Positions 57,133-64,000 of a DNA stretch of 64,000 nucleotides are shown piece by piece. The notes under the pieces were generated by a model. The model was not told where the DNA came from and searched no databases. It was given only the letters and a program-made list of their open reading frames with translations. Each line of letters begins with the position of its first letter. Positions within the stretch are counted from its first letter, which is position 1. Source of the stretch: Azorhizobium doebereinerae UFLA1-100 (GTDB taxonomy: Bacteria; Pseudomonadota; Alphaproteobacteria; Rhizobiales; Xanthobacteraceae). The stretch spans positions 62,001 to 126,000 of the forward strand of contig NZ_AXBA01000010.1 in assembly GCF_000473085.1 (NCBI RefSeq), in the 5' to 3' direction. The translations under genes were made by a program, and so were the position numbers.

Positions 57133-57452
57133 CGAAGCCTGCCTCCGACCGATTGCCCCCTACGGGGGACCGGGAACGGGCCGAGGCAACCCACCTCAGC
57201 CTACATTCCGGCTTGTTGCCAAATTATTTTGGAACTGGAAGCATGTCAAACTGAAGTCCTTCCGTATTTTCATGGCGCAAGGCCATGCGATCTGCCGCAG
57301 AGCAGCAGTCAATGTCGAACTGTTCCGTATCGGAAGGAAAGAAGAGCGGAAGCAATTTCGCTGTGGCGAGACGAGTATGCTGCGCTGCAACAGCGCTCGG
57401 TCACGCTGTCGTGTTATTGACCAGTCTCCCGGCACGCGGGTAATTTCCATCC
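57133..57452. other. divergent fdoG / TlpA-like promoter region
   Basis: About 320 bases, AT-richer than its surroundings. It contains a dyad TTCCG-TAT-CGGAA (57323-57335) and a second copy of its half TTCCGTAT (57260-57267). The open frame on the minus strand inside (57196-57492) has no family signature and probably is not a gene. No convincing FNR or sigma-54 site was found. Confidence 0.5.
57323..57335. promoter_or_regulatory. TTCCG-TAT-CGGAA operator-like dyad
   Basis: A 13-base inverted repeat in the shared upstream region of fdoG and the thioredoxin-like gene. The octamer TTCCGTAT is repeated 63 bases to the left (57260). It may be the binding site of a regulator of formate dehydrogenase expression; none is encoded next to it. 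Confidence 0.35.
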
Positions 57453-58157
57453 GTGACAGCCCGCACCGCTCCCGAGGATCGGGGCATTGCACCTCTTGAC
57501 CTTGCCGACGGAGCCTATCTGTTCCGGCGGGTTTTGCCGCGTGCGCGCCCCCGCCCCGGTGTGGCGCGCAGCGCCGTCCTGGCGGTGCTCGGCGTGCTCT
57601 GCGGCACCATCCCCGCCAGCGCGCAGGCCCCAGCAGCCGCTGCGGGGCCGGATGGAACGCTTCAGCCCTATGATGCGACGCTTCCCGGCGCCCTCCAACT
57701 GCCTGTGCTCGACGGCGCTTCGCTCGACCTGCGCGACCTGAAGGGCCGGGTGGTGCTCGTGCACTTCTTCGCCACCTGGTGCGAGCCGTGCCGGGAGGAG
57801 TTGCCCGCTTTGTCGCGCTTCGCTTCCGACAATCGGTCCCGTGTCGCCGTCATTGCCGTGGACGTGGCCGAGGTGGATGTCCGGGTGCGGCGTTTTCTCG
57901 ACGATCTTCCCGTCGCTTTTCCCGTCGCGCTCGACCGGGATCGCGCCTTCACAAGGCAATGGGCCGTCTCCGCTTTGCCCGCCACCATCGTGCTCGACCG
58001 CGCGCTGCGCCCCCGCCTGCGTGCCGTCGGGGAGGTGGCATGGGACGGCCCTGCCGCCCGCGATGCCATCGCCGCTCTTGTATCCGAACCCATCTCGATG
58101 ACGTCCGGCGCCGTTGCGCCGGGCGCGCCAAACCCGCCTGGAGGGCTGAACCGATGA
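57453..58157 (+). CDS. TlpA/ResA-like thiol-disulfide oxidoreductase
   Basis: A 234-residue exported thioredoxin-fold protein. Hydrophobic segment RSAVLAVLGVLCGTIPASAQA is a signal or anchor; the redox site is FFATWCEPCREELPAL (CEPC, as in TlpA/ResA). The cis-proline region is SALPATIVLD. The GTG start at 57453 leaves a long, basic pre-signal region; a later start is possible. The stop overlaps the next ATG. It may keep cysteines, or selenocysteine, of periplasmic enzymes reduced (inference from neighbour fdoG). Confidence 0.8.
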   Translation: MTARTAPEDRGIAPLDLADGAYLFRRVLPRARPRPGVARSAVLAVLGVLCGTIPASAQAPAAAAGPDGTLQPYDATLPGALQLPVLDGASLDLRDLKGRVVLVHFFATWCEPCREELPALSRFASDNRSRVAVIAVDVAEVDVRVRRFLDDLPVAFPVALDRDRAFTRQWAVSALPATIVLDRALRPRLRAVGEVAWDGPAARDAIAALVSEPISMTSGAVAPGAPNPPGGLNR

Positions 58158-59275
58158 TTTCCCGCCGCCACTTCCTTTATGCCGGCGCCGCCGCCTCGGC
58201 GGCCGCCGCCCTGCCGGGCCTCGCCCATGCCCAGGGCGCCGCCAACCCCGCCGCGGCCGCCATCTTCGCGCCCAAGCCCGGCGACTGGCGCAGCTTCCAG
58301 GTGGTCACCCGCCTTGAGGTGCAGGCCGCCGGCGGCGCCAGCCAGGCCTGGGTGCCGCTGCCGGTGTTCGCGGCGCAGGACTGGTTCAAGCCGCAGGGCA
58401 GCAGCTGGACCACCAACGCCGCTTCGGTGGAAAGCGTGAAGGATGCCCAGGGCGCCGAGATGCTCCATGTGCGCTGGAACGCGGGCGAGGTGCCGCCGGT
58501 GGTGGAGGTGACCAGCCGCTTCTCCACCCGCGACCGTGCCGTGGACCTGACCAAGCCCGGCACCGCCGCCCCGCTCTCCGACGGGGAGCGGGCGCAGTAT
58601 CTCGCCGCCACCGACCTCATCCCCACCACCGGCATCGTCAAGGCCACCTCCGACAAGATCACCGCCGGCAAGGAGGGCGATCTGGCCAAGGCGCGGGCGA
58701 TCTATGAATGGGTGGTGGAAAACACCTTCCGCAATGCCGCTACCCGCGGCTGCGGCACCGGCGATGTGGCGACCATGCTGGAGAGCGGCACACTGGGCGG
58801 CAAGTGCGCCGACCTCAATGCGCTCTACGTGGGCCTGGTGCGCGCCGCCGGCATTCCGGCCCGCGATATCTATGGCGTGCGCGTGGCGCCGTCCAAGTTC
58901 GGCTATAAGAGTCTCGGGGCCAATTCCGACATCATCACCAAGGCGCAGCACTGCCGCTCGGAGGTCTATCTCTCCGGCTTCGGCTGGGTGCCGACCGATC
59001 CCGCCGACGTGCGCAAGGTGGTGCTGGAGGAGCCTCCGGGCCAGCTCCCCATCGACGACGCCAAGGTGAAGGCGGCCCGGGCCGCGCTGTTCGGCGCCTG
59101 GGAAGGCAATTGGATGGCCTACAACACCGCCCATGACGTGGTGCTGCCCGGCTCCAGCGGGCCGAAGATCGCCTTCCTCATGTATCCGCAGGCGGAGACC
59201 GTCGCCGGCCGGCTCGATTGCCTCGATCCGGATACGTTCAAATACACCCTGCGCTCGGCCGAACTCGCGGCCTGA
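58154..59275 (+). CDS. Tat-exported transglutaminase-like protein
   Basis: A 373-residue protein with signal SRRHFLYAGAAASAAAALPG (twin-arginine) ending AHAQG. The transglutaminase-like core has the catalytic Cys in LGGKCADLNALYVGLVRAAG, His in AQHCRSEVYLSG and Asp in WVPTDPADVR. Such proteins usually act as periplasmic cysteine peptidases on peptides or wall. The overlap with the thioredoxin-like gene and the 70-base gap to selD suggest a three-gene unit. Target unknown. Confidence 0.85.
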   Translation: MISRRHFLYAGAAASAAAALPGLAHAQGAANPAAAAIFAPKPGDWRSFQVVTRLEVQAAGGASQAWVPLPVFAAQDWFKPQGSSWTTNAASVESVKDAQGAEMLHVRWNAGEVPPVVEVTSRFSTRDRAVDLTKPGTAAPLSDGERAQYLAATDLIPTTGIVKATSDKITAGKEGDLAKARAIYEWVVENTFRNAATRGCGTGDVATMLESGTLGGKCADLNALYVGLVRAAGIPARDIYGVRVAPSKFGYKSLGANSDIITKAQHCRSEVYLSGFGWVPTDPADVRKVVLEEPPGQLPIDDAKVKAARAALFGAWEGNWMAYNTAHDVVLPGSSGPKIAFLMYPQAETVAGRLDCLDPDTFKYTLRSAELAA

Positions 59276-59345
59276 GCCTCCATCCCACGGGTAGCCTCGG
59301 CCGCCCGTGGTTCCGTTTCGCGCGAACCTCATGCCCGAGGGCCTC

Positions 59346-60392
59346 ATGACCGAACAGCCTTTTCGCCTGACCAGTCTCGCCCATGGCGGCGGCTGCGGCT
59401 GCAAGCTGGCGCCCGCCGTGCTCCAGGACCTGCTCGCCGGCGTGCCGGCCGTGGGTCCTTTCGCCCAGCTCCTGGTGGGGACCGAGACCGGCGACGATGC
59501 CGCGGTCTGGGACCTTGACGGCGACACCTGCATCGTCGCCACCACGGATTTTTTCATGCCGGTGGTGGACGATCCCGACCATTTCGGCCGCATCGCCGCC
59601 ACCAATGCCATCTCCGACGTCTATGCCATGGGCGGCACGCCGATCATGGCGCTGGCCATCCTCGGCATGCCGCTCGGCAAGGTGGACACGGCGATGGTGC
59701 GCGCCATCCTGCAAGGCGGCAGCGCGGTGTGCGCGGCGGCGGGCATTCCGGTGGCGGGCGGGCATTCCATCGACAGCGTCGAGCCGATCTACGGCCTCGC
59801 CGTCATCGGTACCGTGCGCAAGGCGGACATCCGCCGCAATGCGGACGCCAGGGCGGGTGACGCCCTCATCCTCACCAAGGCGGTGGGCGTGGGCGTCTAT
59901 TCCGCCGCCTTCAAGAAGGAGGCGCTGTCCCCCGACGGCTATGACGAGATGATCGCCTCCACCACGCTGCTCAACAAGGTGGGCAGCGTTCTGGCCAAGG
60001 ACCCGGCGGTGCACGCGATGACCGACGTGACCGGCTTCGGCGTGCTTGGCCACGCGCTGGAAGTGGCGCGCGGCTCCGGCCTCGGCATCGAGATCGAAGC
60101 GCAGCGCCTGCCGCTCTTCGCCCATGCCGAAGCGCTGGTGCGCCAGGGCTTCGTCACCGGCGCCTCGATCCGCAACTGGGCCAGCTACGGGGCCGAGGTG
60201 GCGCTGCCCGACGATTTCCCGGACTGGCGGCGCAATCTGCTGACCGACCCGCAGACCTCCGGCGGCCTGCTGGTGTCGTGTGCCTCCGAGGAAGCGGACC
60301 GGCTGGTGGCCGAGATCCATGCCGCCGGCTATCCCGCCGCCCGGCGCATCGGCGGCGTGGTGTCGGGCGGGGCGGGCGTGCGGGTGGTCTGA
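59346..60392 (+). CDS. selD: selenophosphate synthetase SelD (cysteine form)
   Basis: A 348-residue enzyme producing selenophosphate, the selenium donor for SelA. The active-site motif is [13 protein letters not shown], giving Cys17 and Lys20 at the same numbers as in E. coli; there is thus no selenocysteine in SelD itself. The ATP-binding region has [10 protein letters not shown] and the AIR-synthase-like C-terminus [11 protein letters not shown]. The start at 59346 has GAGG 6 bases upstream. Confidence 0.96.
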   Translation: MTEQPFRLTSLAHGGGCGCKLAPAVLQDLLAGVPAVGPFAQLLVGTETGDDAAVWDLDGDTCIVATTDFFMPVVDDPDHFGRIAATNAISDVYAMGGTPIMALAILGMPLGKVDTAMVRAILQGGSAVCAAAGIPVAGGHSIDSVEPIYGLAVIGTVRKADIRRNADARAGDALILTKAVGVGVYSAAFKKEALSPDGYDEMIASTTLLNKVGSVLAKDPAVHAMTDVTGFGVLGHALEVARGSGLGIEIEAQRLPLFAHAEALVRQGFVTGASIRNWASYGAEVALPDDFPDWRRNLLTDPQTSGGLLVSCASEEADRLVAEIHAAGYPAARRIGGVVSGGAGVRVV

Positions 60393-60448
60393 GGCTTCGG
60401 AACGGATGTCCGGATGGGGCGTTCTTCCGCTAACGGAGGACACCCGCA

Positions 60449-60862
60449 ATGCGGACATCGATCATCCCCTTTTCCCGCCTGCCGCCCACCCGCCTTGCGT
60501 CCGTGGCGGCGGTGCCCGCACGGCTGGGCGGGCTCGCGCTCATCGGGCTGTGGCTGGTGACGGCGACGCCTGTCGGCCTCGCCGTTGCCCGCGCGGCCGA
60601 GCAGGGGGCGGCCTCTGCCCCATCCACTTGTGACACCTCGACCTCCGCCGGTGCTTCCCATTCGGCGACACCACCGCAGGGCGGGGCGAATTCGGGCACG
60701 GCGCCGGGGTCCCAGGGCAACACCGGCTGGACCAACGGCAACGGTGGCTCGTTCGTCGGAACCTCGAACCATGCCGAGACGCCGGGCTCCACCACCCGGC
60801 AGCCGGAGACGGTCACGGGCGTGAACCCCGGCACCTCCGACCGGGCGCCGAAACCCTGCTGA
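60449..60862 (+). CDS. small exported Ser/Thr/Gly/Asn-rich protein
   Basis: A 137-residue protein with a long N-terminal signal (hydrophobic LGGLALIGLWLVTATPVGLAV) and a low-complexity mature region (GNTGWTNGNGGSFVGTSNHA) with two cysteines, at its start and its end. GGAGG precedes the ATG at 10 bases. No family recognised; probably a disordered periplasmic or surface protein. Confidence 0.55.
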   Translation: MRTSIIPFSRLPPTRLASVAAVPARLGGLALIGLWLVTATPVGLAVARAAEQGAASAPSTCDTSTSAGASHSATPPQGGANSGTAPGSQGNTGWTNGNGGSFVGTSNHAETPGSTTRQPETVTGVNPGTSDRAPKPC

Positions 60863-60880
60863 GCAGACCCACCTGATCCG

Positions 60881-62443
60881 CTATCGGGCCGCTGGCTGGC
60901 GCAGCCATGCCTCGACCGTGCCGAGCGCCGCGTCGGAGCCCTCCGAGACGTCGACCTGCCGCCAAAGCATCGGGCCGAGATCATAGTCCGCCTGCTGCTC
61001 CACCACGGCGGGCGTCGCATCGGAGGCATCGTTCTTGCGCCGCGCCACCCGCGCGCGCAGGACCTCTACCGGGGCCGTGAGCCACAGGCCGAGGAAGGGC
61101 GCGTGCCTGGCCTCGGCCACGGCGGCGATGGCGTCGCGCTCCGCCGCGCGGGCATGGACCGCGTCCGCCACCGCGGCGCTGCCGGCCGCCAGCGCCAGAT
61201 CCACCCGCCGCCGCATCCGCGCATAAACCGCATCGGCCGCGCCGGGGGCGTAGGCTTCGGCCGGCAGCCGATCGGTCTCGCCGACGCCGTGCATGGCCTT
61301 GCGCTCCACGTCGCTGCGCAGCACGACCGCTCCCGGCGCGTGGCCGAGGCCTGGGGCGAGCCTGGCGGCAAGCCGGCTCTTGCCGGTGCCGGACAGCCCG
61401 CCCACCGCCACCAGCAACGACGGGGCAGGGGAGAGGAAGTCGGACGCGGCCCGGAAATAGGCCAGAACCTCCGCCTCGGCCGAAGCCCGCCCGGCGCCGT
61501 TCCGGCGTGCCAGCGCGGCGGCACCGACCTTGGCGCGGATCGCGGCCCTGAGGCTGAGGAAGAGGGGCAGGGCGGCGAGGCCGGAATAGTGCCGCTCGTC
61601 GTCCATGGCCCAGAGGTAGCGGTTGAACACCATGTTCGCCTCGCTCTTCAGGCCGCGTTCCCAGAGGTCCATCAGCAGGAAGGCGAGGTCGTAGAGCAGG
61701 TCGCAGGTGGCCAGCGCGGGATTGAACTCGATGGCGTCGAACAGCACCGGCCGGTTCTCGATGAGGGCGATGTTGCGCAGGTGCAGGTCGCCGTGGCAGC
61801 GCCGCACGAAGCCGGCGCTCGCCCGCGCCCGCAGCAGGTCGGCGCAGCCGGCCAGCGCTTGCGTGGTCGCATCGGCGAGTGCCCGCGCCTCGGCGGGCGG
61901 GAACAGGTCCGGCGCGCCGAGGAAGCTGGCGGCATTGTCGGCGGCGATCTCCCGCAGTTCGGCCACCACGTCGAAATCCGCCGGTGCGGCCGGTACCCTG
62001 TGGTGTGCCTCGGCAATGGCGCGGGCGAGCGCGGCCAGCATGTCCTTGCCGAGGGTCTCCCGCGCGGCCATGCAGTCGAGGGTGCGGGTCTCGTCGAAGC
62101 GGCGCATGTGCACCAGCCATTCCACCGGCGTGCCCGGACCGCCGAGCGCCAGATGCCCCTCCCGTTCCACCACCGGCAGCGTGCCGAGATAGAGGTCCGG
62201 CGCGTTCGGCCGGTTGACGGCGATCTCCCCCTCGCAGGCGGCGCGGCGCTTCTCCAGCGTCGAGAAGTCCATGAAGGGGAAATCCACGGCGCGCTTCACC
62301 TTGTAGGCGTCGTCTCCCACCAGGAAGACCGCCGCGCCATGGGTGTCGATGCGCACCACCGGCGCCGTGCCGCCGTGGGTGGCGGGATCGGCGAGGAAGG
62401 CGAAGACCGCGCCCTGGTCGGCTACCACATGGTCATCGGTCAT
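60881..62443 (-). CDS. fused aminoglycoside-phosphotransferase-like / P-loop kinase
   Basis: A 520-residue two-domain protein. Residues about 30-320 are a protein-kinase-like phosphotransferase with the catalytic loop RCHGDLHLRNIAL and metal motif FDAIEFNP. Residues about 340-515 are an AAA/zeta-toxin-like P-loop kinase with GGLSGTGKSRLA. Such fusions are widespread in Proteobacteria and have no established substrate. The annotation aminoglycoside resistance would be misleading. Confidence 0.83.
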   Translation of the reverse strand: MTDDHVVADQGAVFAFLADPATHGGTAPVVRIDTHGAAVFLVGDDAYKVKRAVDFPFMDFSTLEKRRAACEGEIAVNRPNAPDLYLGTLPVVEREGHLALGGPGTPVEWLVHMRRFDETRTLDCMAARETLGKDMLAALARAIAEAHHRVPAAPADFDVVAELREIAADNAASFLGAPDLFPPAEARALADATTQALAGCADLLRARASAGFVRRCHGDLHLRNIALIENRPVLFDAIEFNPALATCDLLYDLAFLLMDLWERGLKSEANMVFNRYLWAMDDERHYSGLAALPLFLSLRAAIRAKVGAAALARRNGAGRASAEAEVLAYFRAASDFLSPAPSLLVAVGGLSGTGKSRLAARLAPGLGHAPGAVVLRSDVERKAMHGVGETDRLPAEAYAPGAADAVYARMRRRVDLALAAGSAAVADAVHARAAERDAIAAVAEARHAPFLGLWLTAPVEVLRARVARRKNDASDATPAVVEQQADYDLGPMLWRQVDVSEGSDAALGTVEAWLRQPAAR

Positions 62444-62624
62444 CGGCCCGCGCCTCCTTGCCTGTCCCCGACGGGGACCTCCGGCCGGTTCGACGCCCTC
62501 CGCCCTGAGGCCGCATTACCTGCTGGTCTCGGGACCCAGGCACGCGGTCGCCGGCCCACGCACGCAATTCCCATACTATAAGGCGAAGGTCAGGCTTGGG
62601 TGACAGCCCCTGGCCTGCGGCGGC

Positions 62625-64000
62625 TCAGGCGCCGGAGGCCTGCCCCTGGTAGGTGGCGGCGAGCTGCGCCTCGTGCAGCGCCGGCAGGCGGATGGTGAAG
62701 ACGGCGCCCTCGAAGGCATTCTCCACCGTCAGCGTGCCGCCGTGGTCGCGGATGATGCCGAAGCTGACGGACAGGCCGAGCCCGGTGCCCTGGCCGGGCG
62801 GCTTAGTGGTGAAGAAGGGCTGGAACACCTTTTCGATCACCTGGTCGGGGATGCCGCCGGCATTGTCCTTCACCGCGATGCTCACCAGCGGCGTGCGGGT
62901 GTCCTGGTGCTGGAGCGACATCTCGATGGAGATGGCGCCGAGATACTCGACGCCCACGGAGCGGCGGCGCTCGCGGATGGCGTCGCGGGCATTCTGCAAC
63001 AGGTTGATGATGACCTGCTCCAACTGGTCCTGACGGCAGAGGACGCGCAGGTCGTCGCTGGAGCCGTTGACCGAGATGGACACATTCTCCAGCCGCAGCT
63101 GGGCGCCGACCACCTGGAGCGCGCCGTCCACCGCCTCCATCGGGTCGCTCGGCTCCAGCCGCATGCCGCTCTTGCGGCCGAAGATGCGCATGTGGTCGAT
63201 GATGCGGCTCATCCGCACCGTCTGCTGGATGATGCGGTTGAGCTTGGCCTCCATGTGCTCGATGGGCATGCCCTTGTGGAGGCCGGTCAAGGCGTTGGTG
63301 GCGGCAAGCCGGATCACGCCCAGCGGCTGGTTGATCTCGTGGGCGAGGCCGGTGGCGACCTCGCCCAGCGAGGCCAGCTTCGACATCTGGTAGAGGTTGT
63401 TCTCCTCGATGCGCTTCGAGGTCTGGTCGACCGCGAACACCACCAGGTCCCGCACGCCCGTCGCCGCTTGGCGGGCGCCGCCGTCGATCTCCTCCAGCGG
63501 GGCGATCATGAGCTGGACTTCGAATTCCTCGCCGTCCTTGGCGAAATACTCGACGCTCACCTGCGGCCTGGTGAGCGATCGCGTGGCGGCGAGGAAGCGG
63601 GGGCTGGCGACATATTCATGGATCAGCTCCGGCAGGATGCTGCCGGAGGTATCGCCGATCTGCCGGCTGCCGTCGGCGGTGACATGGACCACGCAGACGC
63701 CGGGCACGCCGGCCATGGCTTCGAGGAAGTGGACCTCGCGCTGGCGGGCGCTTTCCTTGAGCGCGCTGGCGCGGAGCTTCTGCTGGAGGCGGTGGTAGTT
63801 GAGGGCCAGATAGGTGAGGACCAGCAGGATGAGCCCGAGCCCCGCCGCGGTGATCCAGATGGCGAGGCGGAAGTCGTCGGCCAGCGAGCGGACATAGGCC
63901 TTGTCATAGGCCACGAGCATCACGATCGGGTAGCGTTCCGAGCGCACGTAATAGCCGACGCGATCGATGCCATCGATGCCGCTCACCTGGTCGTAGGGCG
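62625..64000 (-). CDS. membrane sensor histidine kinase (5' end outside window)
   Basis: Partial: at least 457 residues, open at the right edge. From the visible N-terminal side: end of a periplasmic domain, one membrane helix (LAIWITAAGLGLILLVLTYLAL), a PAS-like domain, then the phosphorylation site in GEVATGLAHEINQPLGVIR and an ATPase domain with NLLQNARDAI, DNAGGIP and GQGTGLGLS. The HEINQPL type is seen in DctB-, FixL- and NtrB-like kinases; the periplasmic part suggests dCache sensing. No response regulator is in the window. Confidence 0.88.
   Translation of the reverse strand, partial: PYDQVSGIDGIDRVGYYVRSERYPIVMLVAYDKAYVRSLADDFRLAIWITAAGLGLILLVLTYLALNYHRLQQKLRASALKESARQREVHFLEAMAGVPGVCVVHVTADGSRQIGDTSGSILPELIHEYVASPRFLAATRSLTRPQVSVEYFAKDGEEFEVQLMIAPLEEIDGGARQAATGVRDLVVFAVDQTSKRIEENNLYQMSKLASLGEVATGLAHEINQPLGVIRLAATNALTGLHKGMPIEHMEAKLNRIIQQTVRMSRIIDHMRIFGRKSGMRLEPSDPMEAVDGALQVVGAQLRLENVSISVNGSSDDLRVLCRQDQLEQVIINLLQNARDAIRERRRSVGVEYLGAISIEMSLQHQDTRTPLVSIAVKDNAGGIPDQVIEKVFQPFFTTKPPGQGTGLGLSVSFGIIRDHGGTLTVENAFEGAVFTIRLPALHEAQLAATYQGQASGA

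Noticed and set aside
57268-57290. Sigma-54 promoter in the fdoG upstream region (TGGCGC...CATGC)
   Set aside because: The GG to GC spacing is one base too long for a -24/-12 promoter.
59382-59408. Selenocysteine in SelD active site
   Set aside because: The codon at position 17 reads Cys (TGC), so this is the cysteine form.
60881-62443. Aminoglycoside resistance gene
   Set aside because: The phosphotransferase domain is fused to a P-loop kinase and belongs to a widespread housekeeping-like family, with no resistance context.

Overview
This is a GC-rich alphaproteobacterial chromosome segment. The gene order feuPQ-cycHJKL-degP-two-component pair-glnE and the trio lrp-trxB-lsrB are typical of the Hyphomicrobiales (Rhizobiales). 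Together with the very high GC content and a selenocysteine formate dehydrogenase, they suggest Xanthobacteraceae (Xanthobacter, Azorhizobium or Ancylobacter type). The genus is an inference.

Region 1 (1-18037) is a gene transfer agent (GTA) structural cluster that follows the Rhodobacter capsulatus GTA order from g3.5 to g15. It then carries a DUF2793 fibre-like gene and a lysis module made of a GH108 endolysin and a nested Rz/Rz1-like spanin pair. No integrase, repressor, replication or terminase gene is visible in the window, and the left end of the cluster lies outside it. Two blocks interrupt the cluster on the opposite strand: a secreted trypsin-like protease between g5 and g6, and a 2.2 kb block between g11 and g12. 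That block holds palindromic repeats, two kinds of short tandem repeat, a small exported protein and a lysine/alanine-rich histone H1-like protein.

Region 2 (18217-32719) is the conserved chromosomal block: FeuP/FeuQ, a lipoprotein, the haem-lyase operon ccmI-ccmE-ccmF-ccmH, the periplasmic protease DegP, a second OmpR-type two-component pair and GlnE.

Region 3 (32840-46067) carries an exported superoxide dismutase, an MFS transporter, several small proteins, a methyltransferase, GtrA, CarB, GreA, Lrp, TrxB, an LsrB/VtlR-type regulator with a probable sRNA after it, and a VanX-type dipeptidase.

Region 4 (46091-60392) is a selenium module. On the minus strand it runs fdoG (with an in-frame UGA selenocysteine codon), fdoH, fdoI, fdhE, selA, a Sel1-repeat gene, selB and two unknown genes. 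The tRNA-Sec gene lies inside the 3' end of the selB reading frame. Divergently transcribed are a TlpA-like thioredoxin, a Tat-exported transglutaminase-like protein and selD. The segment thus encodes tRNA, synthase, selenium donor, elongation factor, maturation factor and a selenoprotein target.

Region 5 (60449-64000) holds a small exported protein, a fused aminoglycoside-phosphotransferase/P-loop kinase and a membrane sensor kinase cut by the right edge.
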